DNA of 64,000 bases. It comes from Trachythela sp. YZ-2020 (taxonomy: Eukaryota > Cnidaria > Anthozoa > Malacalcyonacea > Clavulariidae). A program made the translations under genes and the position numbers. The stretch lies in NCBI GenBank assembly GCA_016169945.1, contig JADLSH010000217.1, forward strand, positions 434,001 through 498,000. Reading direction: 5' to 3'. The notes below the pieces were generated by a model. The model was given only the letters and a program-made list of their open reading frames with translations. It was not told the DNA's origin and did no database searches. Shown here piece after piece: positions 1 through 12,284 of this stretch. How positions within the stretch are numbered: position 1 is the first letter of the stretch; every line of letters starts with the position of its first letter.

Positions 1-249
1 TTTCACTCTTATCCACCAATAGCAGGTCCGGTCTGTTGTGGTCAAGTTTCTTATCAGTCTGTATTGTAAAGTCTTATAATAGTGTATATCTTTAGGTCAC
101 TCCCTCCGGTTTGTTGTCGTATCACTTCTCGGCTCTTTCACATCCGATCTTCTTGCATCGCATCCGTTGTATTATTTGCGATATTTTGTTTATCAATGTA
201 GTTCCTTCTGTTTCTTTCTTCATATTGCCTTTCTTCAACCATTCCCAAG

Positions 250-897
250 ATTTTTCATCCCTAACTGCCTCCGTACTTTTGATGAAGATCACAAATCTAA
301 AGTATATGACATATTCACTAATATACTAAATGAAATTTATGAACTAGCATTACATCCGAAAAACAAAATTCTCTTGTACAGTCGATATGTGCTTTCAAAA
401 ATCTCTTGACACTTCACTGTTTCCGATATTGGGAAACTCTGGGTAAATGAAAAACTAGATAGCATCGCATCAAAATATATCCGAAAATGGCTTGAACTTC
501 CTATTTCTGCGACCGTTAGTAACGTCCTGCTTCCCCATAATAAATTAATTTGGTTTAAATATCATTTCCCTTCAACTAAATTCCTTCAACTGTTTCTCGG
601 AAGGCTTTAAAGTCATCACCAAATGGAGACATTAATAACCTATGTAGGGACACCAGTAATTACAAAAATGTACAACACTAAGGACATATTAAGCACTATC
701 AGGAACGAACACGAAGAAAGGCTTCAAAATCATCTCATTTCACAAGGCTCATTCTTCTCTAACATCATGAAATATTCTACCCTCTCGTTCAACTCCATAT
801 GGTCCTCAGTACAAAGTAAACTTCCTAAGAACCTATTTAACTTCAGCATCCGGTATATATAAATATCACGCTTCCGACTCGCAAAAACCTTTTGAAA
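250..897 (+). pseudogene. R2-like LINE fragment a, post-RT part
   Basis: Broken frames resemble the region between the RT core and the C-terminal knuckle of the R2-like copy at 16327-17545. Shared blocks are LHPKNKILLYSRYVLSKIS, KLDSIASKYIRKWLELPIS and RNEHEERLQNHLISQGSFFS. The frame is split by a stop after LSKIS and by shifts near 600 and 690. It ends at 'NLLKWG' just before the L2/CR1-like LINE, and the continuation (zinc knuckle) reappears at 5214. Bases 1-250 contain nothing I can identify. Seen: family similarity to other copies in this window. Known: R2-clade LINEs have one ORF with RT and a C-terminal restriction-like endonuclease. Confidence 0.7.
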
Positions 898-1552
898 TGG
901 GAAATATCAGTGAGAGTAACGTTATTACCGATGATGTGCATAAAACGGGATCTAACCATGGTAAGAAAAGCAGTTCAGGCAATGCCAAAAGTAAGCCAAA
1001 AGAAAATTCTACCGCAAACACAGAGAAGTCAGTCAAAACGACATATATTATCGGCGGCTCTATTATCAAACATCTTGATTGTCGCAGACTAAAGCGTTCA
1101 GTTGAAAAGGGAAACAGGCGAGTGCATGCCGAGACAATCGTGGAGCCACTACGGACGCAATGCATTACCATATTAAGCCATGTCTCCAAAGAAAACCTGA
1201 TGAAATCATTTTACATGTTGGGACTAATGATCTCAAGGAGAAAAGTCCAACTGATGTGGCAAAGGGCGTCTTAAAGGTATGTAATATCATAAAGAAGGAG
1301 AGTCCAAAAACCAAAGTTGTGATTTCAGAGTTGATAACAAGAACTGACTCACCAAATCTTAAAGAACGAGTTAATGAGGTAAACGACAAACTTTTTAATT
1401 ACTGCAACCAGAGTAACTGGAAGTATATTGGACATAAAAATATTGGAGTTAATCAGTTAAATACGTATGGAGTTCATCTAAACAGGCAAGGGACAACAAC
1501 CTTAGCCAAGAATATTATATTATACTTGAACAATGATAGAAAACATAATTGA
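898..1552 (+). pseudogene. LINE ORF1 with SGNH/GDSL esterase-like domain
   Basis: A first frame (to about 1270) has TYIIGGSIIKHLDCRRL, resembling the block-I GDS/GGS segment of SGNH hydrolases. The next frame (from 1160) has LHVGTNDLKEKSP, the block-III GxND-like motif, and ends with GVHLNRQGTTTLAKN, resembling the terminal D/N-x-x-H block. The two frames overlap, so a frameshift lies near 1160-1200. The esterase domain is known in ORF1p of CR1/L2-type LINEs, where it probably helps RNP or membrane association. An upstream RNA-binding part is missing because of 5' truncation. A host GDSL enzyme is unlikely given the LINE ORF2 directly downstream. Confidence 0.75.
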
Positions 1553-1699
1553 AATTATATCGCTCCTGAGAATTGTCAAAACATAAGTGAAATAAGTGAG
1601 AGTGCTAGATGTGCTGAATCGGGAGCACATAAACAATCAATCGAAGGCGAAGGAAATGCTAATAATACAACTAGATCTAGAATAACACACCAGCGAAGT

Positions 1700-2932
1700 A
1701 AATTAAAAGGCTTCAAGATATCTCATCTAAATATCAGAAGCTTAGTTAAAAATATAGATCAGTTAAGGATATATAGTCATAACTGCAAGTTTGATATAAT
1801 ATGTTTAAGTGAAACAATGTTAGACGACACAGTACAAGATTATGAAGTAAATCTTAATGGATACGAAATTATTCGTAAAGATAGAAATCGAAAAGGCGGG
1901 GGTGTTGCGATCTACATCAGAAATTGTATAAGCTATAAATTACGGCCAGACTTAGATCATGAAAATTTGGAGTCAATCACAGTTGATATCTTCAAGCCAA
2001 AAGCGAAGTCGTTTTTCATCAATACGTGGTATAAACCCCCGGGTACAAGTCTCGATTTGTTTAGCGATTATGAGGAGTGTATTACAAAAATAGATTCTGA
2101 AAATAAGGAAGCTATCACAATTGGTGATTTCAACTGTGACTGGAATAATCTTAGAGAAAGTACGATTTCACCTCAGACAAAAAGAATTGTTGATCTTGCT
2201 CAAACATTTCAATATGAACAATTAATTAAGGAACCAACGAGAATAACTGAAACCTCAAGTACGTTAATTGACTTGGCATTCAGCAACAAGCCAGAACTGA
2301 CTATTGACTCGGGCGTGGAACACATAGGAATAAGCGATCACAGCATGATTTATGTCTGCCGAAAAGTCTCAATCCGTAAAGAGCCAGAAATTGTCAACAT
2401 AAGACAGTATAAATACTTCGAAATTAATGCTTTTAGATCTGATTTAAATGAAATCCTCCAAACACAATCAAACCTTACAAACCCAAATATTCTTTGGGAA
2501 GAATGGAAATCAAAATTATTGGCGGTTGCTGATTTACATGCGCCACCAATAACACGGAAAGTTAGAAGTGAGTATGCTCCTTGGATTACAGATAACATCA
2601 AGAAAAGTATGCAAAATAGAGATTATCTTAAGAAAAGAGCCGTAAAATCAGGCTCAAAGAATGTGCACGAAGCGTATAAAAGAGCAAGAAATGAAGTTAA
2701 CAAGATCGTTAAAAACACGAAAACTAAATACTATATGAGTGCCTTGAGTGAAAATAATCAAAGCCCTAAAACAATGTGGAACACAATTAAGACATTGACA
2801 AACAAAAATTCCAAAACTACTAACATTACTGAGATTCAGGTTGAGAGTGATCTCTCTGTTACTGAGCCTAAACATATTGCTGATGCCTTTAATACATTTT
2901 TCAATAATATCGGGCCTCAATTGGCTGATACT
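1700..2932 (+). pseudogene. LINE ORF2, APE-type endonuclease half
   Basis: An open frame runs from about 1700 to the MITE at 2933. Endonuclease motifs in order are SHLNIRSL (N), CLSETML (catalytic E), GGVAIYIR, IGDFNCDWN (GDFN box) and GISDHSMI (SDH box). A linker rich in K/R with PWITDNIKKSM and YYMSALSENNQSPKTMW follows, typical of the EN-RT spacer. The first ATG in frame is at 1817, but the EN domain begins upstream of it, so the true start lies further 5'. The enzyme would nick target DNA to prime reverse transcription. The protein is cut off by the MITE and resumes at 3446. Confidence 0.85.
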
Positions 2933-3437
2933 CAGGGGCGTCGGAGCCACGGGGGCAGCGGGGGAAGCTGCCCCGCTGCCCTTATACTACGGGGGCACGC
3001 GGGGGCAACCGGTTGCCCTTTTTCTTAACAATAAAGTGCATTGTAATGAATAAATTATTATTATTGTGACCGGCTAGCCCTCATAGGTTTAATAAGGATT
3101 ATGACCGTGCAGTTTAACTAGATTACGTTAATTGACTAGTTATCTTCTTGATAAGTTATCTAGATTTTTCTGATTTCCTCACACGCCTAGTTTTCCGTGG
3201 TCGATTAGCGCAGTTAAGCTCCGCAATAACGCATTCCCTTAGTTAATTCCTGTGTGTTATCGTTTTATAATATTCAGAATTATGTAAAATCTCCACTCAA
3301 AATGCAGGAAATGGCATTTCAGAGAGTGTAGATTTTTAAATTTTCCCCGGAACCCCTACAAATTTCTCGCGCCTTCGGCGCTTGTGCCCTTTTCATGGGA
3401 CTGCCCCCGCCGCTTCGGCTACCTTCCGGCGCCCCTG
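2933..3437. mobile_element. hAT-type MITE (505 bp) in LINE ORF2
   Basis: The ends are CAGGGGCGTCGGAG and the complement of CAGGGGCGCCGGAA, an imperfect TIR of about 14 bp with the CAGGGGCG start typical of hAT elements. Flanking 8-mers are ctgatact (2925-2932) and ctgataca (3438-3445), an 8-bp target duplication with one mismatch. Base composition inside is visibly different: GC-rich near both ends (GGGGGCAGCGGGGG; GCCTTCGGCGC) and AT-rich in the middle. No coding capacity. Removing it rejoins the LINE frame between the EN-RT linker and the RT. Confidence 0.85.
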
Positions 3438-3445
3438 CTGATACA

Positions 3446-5048
3446 TGTACTCTACTGCAACTAACATAAAAGCAGAATCATATATTACCTCTGTGAATTC
3501 CTCTTTTGAAATTCGCACCGTATCAATCGAGGAAGTATTTAATTTACTTTCAACTATAAAAGTTTCTAAGGCAACAGGTCATGACAAAATTTCACCGAAA
3601 TTGTTGAAAGACTCTGCAGATATCATAGCTCCATCCTTGGTTAATATCTTTAACCAATCTATTAGAACTGGTATCTTTCCTGAAGATATGAAACTGCAGT
3701 GATCTCACCTATATTGAAATCGGCCTATTTCAATACTCTCGGCAATTTCCAAAATGTTTGAGAAACTTATTTCAATGCAGTTGTCTGATTATCTGGAGTC
3801 CAATGAGATACTCACAAGTGAACAAGCAGGTTTCCGAAAGAATCACTCAACACAATCATCGCTCCTTCAAGCTACCAACAAATGGTTAATTAATATGGAC
3901 AATGGATGCTTGAATGGTGTAATATTTTTGGACCTGAAGAAAGCTTTTGATTGTGTTGATCATGATATACTTCTCGGTAAGTTACACCTGTATGGGGCTA
4001 GCCCTAGTACCTTAAAATGGTTTAAGTCGTATTTGTCCAATGGAACACAAATGTGTAAAATAGAACGAACCATGTCAAGTAGACGTACCATAAGATGCGG
4101 AGTGCCTCAGGGATCAAATCTGGGACCGTTGTTATTTTTAGTTTATATAAACGATCTCCCGAGGTGTCTCTCGCATTCGAATACTGCTATGTTCGCTGAA
4201 GACACAAATTTAACGACAAGTGGTAGATCAAGTGATGAAGTCATAACTAAATTAAATGCAGACTTAGAAAGAGTTCATCAGTGGTTGCTCGCCAACAGGT
4301 TAACTCTTAATAGAGAAAAAACAGGATACATGATAATAGGGTCTAGACAAAGACTAGCCAAAATTGAAAACGACCAAGAATTAAAAATTGGGGAAATCAA
4401 TATTAATAGGGTAAAGTGTACAAAAACCCTAGGTGTAATTGTTGATGAACAATTATCGTGGAAAAACCAGATCGAAAACATAGTTAATAAGGCTTCAAAA
4501 GGTATTGGAATGTTACGTCGAATGAAGAAATATATTCCGACACCAATTTTAGAAAACGTTTATAAAGCTATAGTATTGCCTTATTTTGACTATTGCAGTT
4601 TAGTTTGGGACAACTGTAGTGTTTACCTGCAAGAAAAATTACAGAAAATGCCAAATAGAGCAGCAAGAGTAATTACGGGGAAACCGTTCGATACAAGAAT
4701 AAGCGATATGCTAACCGAACTTGGCTGGCAACAATTAGCTGAAAGAAGGAGATCTCATAAAATAACATTTATGCATAAAGTTAAAAACAAGCAACTCCCA
4801 GACAGCATATCTAGCATGTTTAATATTAATAGAAACGACAATTACATACAGCCTACGTAATAATTATGTTGATTTTGCTCTACCAAAGCCTAAAACAAAT
4901 TTCACTAAAAAAGAAAAGTTATTCAGCGATAAGTCTGTGGAATAGCCTCCCGAAAGCCGCTAAAGCGAACGGCGTTTCTATTCGGCAAATAAAACAATTC
5001 TCTCGAGCCGATTATAATGATGGGACGAAACGTGTGAACAGTGACTAG
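3446..5048 (+). pseudogene. LINE ORF2, reverse transcriptase half
   Basis: RT blocks in order: KATGHDKISPKLLK (domain 1), SEQAGFRKNHSTQS, FLDLKKAFDCVDHDILL (motif A), GVPQGSNLGPLLFLVYINDL (motif B), then MFAEDTN at about 4190-4208 where motif C should read Y/F-A-D-D. The first catalytic Asp is Glu here (codon gaa at 4198-4200). A deletion of roughly a dozen codons near 3703-3750 removes the block before SKMFEKLI. The C-terminal part (AISLWNSLPKAAKANG) ends at 5048 after one more frameshift near 4860. Function when intact: target-primed reverse transcription. This copy cannot be active. Confidence 0.85.
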
Positions 5049-5129
5049 AACCTATTTTTTATTTGTTTGTAAATAATTTGTCTATTGAGTTAGAATAGTT
5101 ATAATGCCTTTGTATATAGTTTGTATTTC

Positions 5130-5213
5130 GGTAACAGCCCCTTGGAAATCAGATGATATCAGATCTGAAGGGTTACCGTTCTCAAATAAGATTAAATAAT
5201 AATAATAATAATA
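5130..5213 (+). repeat. LINE 3' hairpin and (TAA)n tail
   Basis: GGTAAC (5130-5135) pairs with GTTACC (5172-5177). Inside it CCCCTT pairs with AAGGG, so the last bases before the tail form a stem-loop. A run of TAA units follows (about 5194-5212). CR1/L2-type elements usually end in a short hairpin recognised by their RT plus a microsatellite instead of poly(A). Confidence 0.75.
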
Positions 5214-5698
5214 ACAATCACCTACATCCGAATGCTCATTCTGTTTGGAACCTGAAACATTACTTCATGTCGTCGCTGGCTGCAAGACCTATCTAAATGA
5301 AGGACGTTTTACGTGGCGAAATGATTCTGTTCTTAACTTCATCGCATCCACATTTAAATCCGTACACCATTACGCTGACCTTCCTGGCTACATTATGAAA
5401 AAGTAAAATTTATAAATCTATTTATCAGTTCACTGGGAGTTTTCTGTCAATCATCGCTGGACTTTGTTGAAATGTTGAAAGATCTGAAGTTTGATGAGCA
5501 ATGTAGAAAGTACTTTATTAGGAAAATTATTAACACTTGTGTCAGGTCCTCATATTATATATTCTGTAAACGTAACAAAGAATGGGATAACCCACAACTA
5601 ATGTCATACTAATATTTTTGTCATATATAATATATATAGAGTTAATTCAAGTAGACACTGGTAAACTACCTGTAAAGAGAGGTCTATCACTGTAGTAT
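5214..5698 (+). pseudogene. R2-like LINE fragment a, C-terminal part
   Basis: This continues the frame broken at 897. The zinc knuckle reads CSFCLEPETLLHVVAGCKTYL, then GRFTWRNDSVLNF. After that the endonuclease core is missing: relative to the copy at 16874-17293 the sequence jumps from about residue 60 to the last 50 residues (5400-5610). The 3' UTR (GTTAATTCAAGTAGACACTG, 5642-5661) matches the 3' UTR of copy c near 17466. The PD-(D/E)-type endonuclease is therefore deleted and the copy is inactive. Confidence 0.7.
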
Positions 5699-6490
5699 GT
5701 CCTGGATCCCATCTGAATCCTGGGCTACAAGAAACCTAAATGGTAAAGTATTTTTTTTATGTAAAACGATGGTTCCACTTCCAGAAAGGCGTCAATCTAA
5801 CCCATCTAATACTATCTGCCGCTCAGCAAATTTGGTGATTGGGATTTCAATTGCCCTCGGATGTGCTAAAGTACTGTAAGCTCAGTTGCAACAAGTTCTT
5901 TTTAAATCAATCAACAAGGAAATTCAAGGCCTCTTCCATTTAACAGCTGGAAACTATATACACACAGATTCCTTAATCGTAAATTGTGAAGGACGACCGA
6001 AAAAGGAATTGTTCTGCCAAATTGAAAACAACGTTTTGGAGCACATTTCGACTCTAAAGGAACAAGGGACGATTATGCAGGTCATGAGGCAGGCATCATC
6101 AACGAAACTTATAAGTTTGCGGCACAAAATCACGGTCTCCATGCCCAGGAACATATATGTCTTCATAAGGAAAGCTTTAATATTTAGCCTGTAAAATAAC
6201 TCAAATCTGAAACGTTGGGGTAAAGTGGAGTCTGATTCCTGTGGTCTATGTGGAACTCAACGACAAACCCAGCTTCATATGTTGGAGAATTGTTCAATTG
6301 CAGCGACAGAAGGCCGATACACATGGCGTCACGATTCCATTCTGTTTACTCTACTCCAGTTTCTAAGCCAGCTCGGCATACATCGTTTGGAAATATACGG
6401 TGATCTAGATGGTTATCGAAGGACAAGCGAAATCTTTCAGACTTTTCGGCAAGACATCGCCCTAATAAAGAACGGCGTCCTATATGTAAT
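5699..6490 (+). pseudogene. R2-like LINE b, 5' of the P insertion
   Basis: A diverged R2-like copy. Broken frames include KKELFCQIENNVLEHISTLK and MPRNIYVFIRKALI (up to 6194), then CGLCGTQRQTQLHMLENC (zinc knuckle, CxxC...H...C) with GRYTWRHDSILFTLLQF and FRQDIALIKNGVLYVI (restriction-like endonuclease; R-P-D is the usual sequence, here R-Q-D). The frame stops being R2-like at 6490, where the P-like transposon begins, and resumes at 14823 with ETNAEKSREYKQTKY. Stops lie between 6194 and 6225. Confidence 0.75.
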
Positions 6491-6577
6491 CACAGTTAAT
6501 AGAAATGAGATGGTTTGGAGAGCCGGCAAACTTCAAAGCGGGGCGGCAAATATGTTGCGTATCAAAGGACAAAAAAA

Positions 6578-6600
6578 TCACGTGACTGATAGTGTTCATC
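6578..6600 (+). promoter_or_regulatory. Subterminal CACGTG repeat, 5' end of P-like element
   Basis: TCACGTGACTGATAGTGTTC contains an E-box/bZIP-type CACGTG core. It lies about 80 bp upstream of the C2H2 gene start and is mirrored at 14738-14760 upstream of the THAP exon. It could be a transposase-binding site, a shared promoter element, or both. The related 5' ends at about 22575 and 46580 also keep CACGTGACAATA. Confidence 0.5.
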
Positions 6601-6677
6601 GCCTCAGGGTAAATAACAGAGAACAATATAGGCATTCTGTGATTTAACTTAAATTTTCAACTTTTAAATCAAGTCCG

Positions 6678-7955
6678 ATGAGTTTTGAAGAAGAAAAAGG
6701 AGTAGATACTGTTATTGGGCAGATTTTGGAACGAGACTCGGGGGAAATACTCGAAGAAACACAATATTTAAAGCCTGCATCGGCAGAAAGGAGCGAGGAA
6801 GGCGAAAGCTTATCATTTGATCATGATCTTTATCACCTAAATATCACTGTTGACCTTGTTGAAAACGATGACCCAGAAGTTGAAAATGAGTTTGTCGAAG
6901 CATTAAACTAAATTGAAGGCCAACATGTATTTCCTTGCTCGAAATGTAGCAAACTATGCAAGTCGAAAGGTGGGTTGACGAAGCATACAAATTCGAAGCA
7001 TGGCGATGCAGCTTCGATTCCTAGCGCGGTTGGTGGAAATACTACACCTCTCTGTAAAGATACAATCATTTCAATAGTGAACACAATAAAAAGTAATATC
7101 ATCGATGAAAAGTTATACGGGGATGAATTAGAAACTGCCATTGAAAAAGTTGTACCGACCCAAGCACTCTTTGACGAAGTGTCGCCATTGTATGCGAAAT
7201 TTTGTCGAAGCAGGAACCAAGAGAAACTGCTCGAGTCCTTTTATGGATTGATGCCAAAATCAACGACATTTTTCAATTGCGAAGATTCACGAGTTACAAA
7301 CCTCGTGATGATCCATATTCCTGATCATTTAGTTGGATTTTTTAACATTGATCGAAAGAGAAACCTTGCCTCAGATGAAACCACTCCTGAAATTAATTGC
7401 GAAAAAATTGAGCCCGGCGAACATGGACCTCTTGCATATATTGCTGGATATGTCGTCCAGAAATTATTTCAAACCAGTAGACGGAAATCTAATCAGGAAA
7501 ACCTCGAGGAAAACAACGAACTTCAGGTTTTGTTGCAAAGTTTAAGATCGGAACAAGAAAGCAACAGCTTTATATTAGCCAGAACAAGAGGTGGTCTTAT
7601 CACTCCTTCCGACGACCTTGTCAGGATTTTGCACGAAGCTGAAATTTGTTTCTGAAAGGAAGTTTATAAAAACACGGAGCAAGTGCTTAGAAACATTCCT
7701 ATGGATTCGATTTGTTTCTCAACCATCAACTCACCCATAGTGAAGTCGTTATGGGAAAATATTGTCTTGTCTTCAGGAGTGAATCCATCTGTAGTTACAC
7801 AGAAGTTGTGTCTCGAAAACGTTGTCAAACTATTTTTGAAGGTGAGATCGTTCTCATATGCCAAGGACTATATCACACAGTATAAAATAAAAGAAAAGCA
7901 AGGGAAAAAAAGGGCATTGAGGAAGGACTTGAAGCAAAGTTCAGAACAAGTTTAA
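6678..7955 (+). pseudogene. P-element-associated C2H2 gene, copy 1
   Basis: One reading frame of about 425 codons from ATG 6678, with two in-frame stops (TAA at 6909 and TGA at 7653). Residues 1-77 are acidic. A C2H2 finger follows (FPCSKCSKLCKSKGGL, then TKHTNSKH; C-x2-C-x12-H-x4-H). The C-terminal half has GPLAYIAGYVVQKLF and ARTRGGLITPSDDLV, blocks that resemble the C-terminal region of P-type/THAP9 transposases, then LWENIVLSSG and KVRSFSYAKDY. I know no assigned function. It occurs three times in this window (also 22492 and 46494), each time behind the same terminal sequence, so it belongs to the element. DNA binding is inferred from the finger only. Confidence 0.7.
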
Positions 7956-8943
7956 ACTGTTTACATTGAATCACTCTCGCATACAGCCTGGAGCAGGACA
8001 GCAGGTGACTCTATTTACAGCATATATAAATATTAACAAAGCAAATATGTAACTTAGCCAAGTTAGTCACACTTTTTAGTCCTTGACTGAAGTTTTTAAA
8101 TTGTACGCCTAAGTCATCTTGAAATTTAAAAGCAAACAAATAGAATACAGTACCAGTATCAAAACTGTAGACTGATATCATAATATAGAGGATGCTTGGC
8201 CAGGATAAGACATATTAAATTCATATGTTGATGAGCTTTCAACCATTCAACTGTGATATGTCTGATAGCTGAAAGCTTGTCGAATAAATAAATTTAATAT
8301 GCACAATACAAACTGGCAATACTGTTGATTTAACTTAATACAGTATCACCTCTGGCTGTTTACCATAAATATAATTTTTGTACATAGATTGCAAAATTCA
8401 ATTTAAAAATATTATAGTTGTTTATAAGTTGATAAATAGAAATCTGTTTGTTGAATTTTGTGATTTCAAGTTTGTCAATGCAAGTGCCATAACATTAACA
8501 AGCAGCCAGTAGCTGGGAACCTGGCTGGCTGTTGAGGTACATGGCCTTCCATGTGTATTTACCATAGTATAATATTTCTGAGTGTTTTCTTATACATAAA
8601 CACTAGTAAAGTCTGATGAATGCATGCTAGTTTATTATCAGCTTTACAGTCTCTTTACAAAACCTTGCAACTCTACTAGATTGTAACTGGGGCAAATAAT
8701 AAAGTTGTCTAGTATTAAAAGGCCAGTTAATTTGTCACACATGCACTTGTCTTGGTCAAGGATGTATAGCAGGGTGCTATTTGTCAAGTCTGCATTATAT
8801 TGTTGGTTAATATTTTGTGGGTTCTTTCTCTCTCTAAAAATCCAGTCCCTGGGATTCTCATAATCTAAGTAAGCCACCTTATTAACTTTGGTCAAACTAA
8901 TTAAAATCCGATATCCAACCATGCATACAGCCAGATGAATATG
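7956..8943. other. Non-coding spacer in P-like element
   Basis: A+T-rich DNA between the two convergent genes. I see no credible gene, tandem repeat or RNA here. It probably holds the 3' UTR of the C2H2 gene. Confidence 0.5.
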
Positions 8944-9114
8944 TATAGATCGTTTTCATCTGACGTCACGTCGGCCATATTGGTGTACCAAAACAATGAA
9001 ATGGTGGCCATATTGGTGCACAATATGGGAATTTGCTCTATTCTTATTCAAATATTTCACATTGTTTCGTCACCCCAATGGGGCTATCGATCATGTGAGT
9101 GAAAACGATCTATA
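8944..9114. mobile_element. TA-flanked MITE, 171 bp
   Basis: TATAGATCGTTTTCA at the left end and its exact complement TGAAAACGATCTATA at the right end give a 15-bp TIR that includes the TA duplication expected of Tc1/mariner-type elements. GGCCATATTGGTG occurs twice inside as a direct repeat (about 8970 and 9006). No ORF. Confidence 0.8.
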
Positions 9115-9941
9115 ACTTTGTGAAATATAATCAAACACAAGAATTTACCCAAAAGATAATGATTATGTACACGACAGGCTTTTCAGTTCCTAGCATACTG
9201 TAATTGCCTAAAGTTCTCATTTTCTGAGATGATCTTGGATTTAGTGATAAAATGCTATTCACACTACTGACATATGCTGATGTTGTTTACACCATGTAAT
9301 GACATGGTCAATTTTGCAGCAGATGCAACAGTTCATGGCATTTGTTAGTGATAGACAAAAACAAAGTTACATTATGGCCAGAAAATGAGTTGATCAATTA
9401 TGCCCAGAGCTGACAAATGGTTATCGGTATTGAACATGCAAATTTATAGATACTGTATGTATAATAAGTTTGATATAAAGGGTAGTTTCTCAACCATCAG
9501 TTCAATGTGGGTCTCTTCCAAAACCACCCCTTCAAAATATGTATCATGTACTGTATTAATTTCTGAATACTAATAAAATTATTAGGAGACCAATCAGACA
9601 CCTGACCACTAAATAGACCTTCATGTTTATTCACTTTTCACCCAATGGCCTTGTTTCCATGCTTGTTTGTTTTAGCATGGCAAATGCATGTGAAGGTTAT
9701 ATACCCTTGCAATTGTTTCCTAATAAATCATTGTTTCTTGTTGATCTTAAGCCCAGTCACAAGCTTATTCTTAACCATATTGTGCACAAAACATGAGTAA
9801 ATACCAGACAATCAGGCTATTGGGTCAAAAGCGAATAAACAGTAAGGTCTGGTAATGATAACAACCCATGTTTTCAAATTATCAATCATTAACTAATAAC
9901 TAATTTCATTTTGCCTGAAATGTTATTTGAACTTGAAGTGT
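9115..9941. other. Non-coding spacer in P-like element
   Basis: A+T-rich DNA downstream of the transposase stop codon. No gene, structured repeat or terminator that I can support. Confidence 0.4.
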
Positions 9942-12284
9942 CTATTTTTTTTTTCTCTTATGCACTGGTTCATCACTTACTGCAAACCATTTTTTCTTCT
10001 CATATCGGCCACCCACATTTCCTCTTACAACAGGAGCAATGTCACGTTGTACAGCGATTGTGAGGTCATTGTAACCAAATTCCTTAGCACTGGGATTATC
10101 AGCTTTTCTTCCTTTCGCACGTTGATGGCCAAAGTAGTCTTCAAGTACATCCTGCATGAATCGCTCATTTAGGACATACTCAAACCCACTTCCCAATAGA
10201 AACTTGATGGCTTCCATATGTGAATGAACGGAGATCTTGAGGCCCTCGTATGTTTGTACAGATAAGAACATCTTACCTCTGGCATTACGGGGGTAATCAC
10301 CGTCTCTTTCAAGAGTGGATGTCTTCCAAGTCTCCAGGTAAACCAGGAAAACATCAACCAACCAGGCAAATCGATCATCATTAAGAGAACTGTAGGGTTT
10401 GATGAGCTTGTACAATCAAAAAAATCGTTCATCATTCTGCAAAATGCTGCCGTTCCCAGAACCTCACTGTTTCCCTGCTCTTCTAAGGCTATTGCAACTG
10501 AACGACTTAATACTTGAGTCGCAAGTTTCACCTTCATCTTGCTGTACGAATTTAGCACAATGTGATCCAACGTCAACTTTGGAAGCACATGTAGTCCAAC
10601 TGCTTGATCCTGATAAAAAAGTTCTGCTATATGTTTGAATAACAGATATCTGCCATCGTTCCACATGTAACGACTGCAACTATCTGAACCAGAATTATAC
10701 AGGCAGTTGCGAGCTGTCTTCAGCAAATGTGGAGAATCTGCGAAGAAGTAGATGAAGCGTGATGTTGCAAAAATATTTAATGTCATATATACAACATCAC
10801 ACTTTAGTTCAACAGCCAAGTTAACATGGAGATTGAACAAGTTTCGATTTGGCGAGGCACCATCATTAACAAGACCAACCACCCAAAGATTCAGCGATAG
10901 CTCCAAAGTCGAAACTGTTTTCCAAAAAATTGGCATTAATTGGAAAGAGGTGACATTTCCTGTAAAGAAGTATGCAATGACGTACTTTAAATCACTGCAT
11001 AGACCTCTTACAAGAAATGCCAATGCGTGAGTGGCAATGGTATCACTATCTTCCAGACATGCAAAATTGGTCATGGGATCACCAAGATCAATAAATCCAA
11101 CCAAGCTGCCAGAATGCTTATCGAATACAAGATTTGATTGGATTTTCATTTCATCCATAACTAGTACAATGTATCGTTGAACTCCACTCAGGGATTCAGC
11201 TTTCTTCCTCAAAACTTCAACATTCTCCTTGTTGATCCCAGCTTTCGGTGCAAAATAGTTTTTGTAGTCCCGCAAAACTCTTTCACTAGGCAACACTAAT
11301 GCACCACTATCCCTGAGCTCTCTATAGGCAGATGGTGACTTCCCATACAGCGACAAAGCAAACCTAATGATTTGGGGATGATATCTTCGTCCACTGCTTG
11401 ATGACTGCAAAAGCTTTATCTGCTCTTGCCAAAAGAACTTCATGTGTGGAGTAGCTTCAAGATTTTGTCCATTCATTATGTTCAAAATGTCCTCCTCTAA
11501 AGATTTATCAATACACACTCCCTGACTGCTAATTTGTTTTTGCATGTCTTCAATTTTCTCCTCGAGCATTTTACACTTTAGCCTTGTTGCTACAACGGTT
11601 GCCCTTAACTTCTCTGGCCCGCATGCAGCTAGAGAAGCCTTACTCTTGGCTGGGGATGTTTTCGCCATCTTCTTTGCTTGTTTCGTCAATTTTTTGAAAA
11701 CTTTATTGCACGGATCACAAAGTTCAGAAGTCTCCATGATAATGTGACAGTCTGCAGAGCGAAAGAAAAGGGTTACTTCAAATTGCTTTGGTGATGGCAA
11801 GTGGGGAATGGAATGGCGAATCACCGTTCGAGGAATAGGTACAGTTATGTCAGTGTTTGGATCAATAGCCACCGATTTAGTATCAATGTTTTTTGGTAGA
11901 CCTTCACACATCATGCTGTTCTCTATCATCCTCAAAAGTTCCTTAATCTGTTCACCATTCTTAATTGAACGCTTATGGTAATTGTAAATCTTATGGTCAT
12001 CGGGTATTGGCTAATTAAAAGCATATGATGTGAACTCCAAACTGGAGTCCAGAGATACTGTATACTTTGGAACAGAGTGGACATTGTCATTTAGGTAAAA
12101 AACTACAGTGTCCTCTTTAACCTCGCTTTTCCATGGCAACAAAAAATCGCTGTCAAGCTGTTCCATCAGATCACTCAGTGATGGTCTTGGCTCTGCATAG
12201 TCAGAGGACATTGATGGCATATTCTCATCTTGCTCTACATATGGTGCCTTTCTCACAAGAGTTCGACGTGGTGTCTTGGTCATT

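Larger units (their letters stand above)
898..5213 (+). mobile_element. L2/CR1-like LINE inserted in an R2-like LINE
   Basis: The order of parts is an SGNH-esterase-like ORF1 (898-1552), an APE-type endonuclease (1700-2932), an RT (3446-5048), a 3' hairpin and a (TAA)n tail. This is the layout of CR1/L2-type elements with an esterase ORF1. The element is 5'-truncated, since ORF1 starts in mid-protein. It sits between two halves of an R2-like reading frame, so it is younger than that copy. A hAT-type MITE later entered its own second ORF. The copy is dead: ORF1 is frameshifted, there is a deletion near 3700, and the RT catalytic box is altered. Confidence 0.85.

Noticed and set aside
6497..6504. 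TAATAGAA as the P-element target duplication (also at 14819-14826)
   Set aside because: Other copies show the element end extends further 5' (CA-AGTTAATAGA). ATGTAAT at 6484/14816 restores the R2-like frame better.
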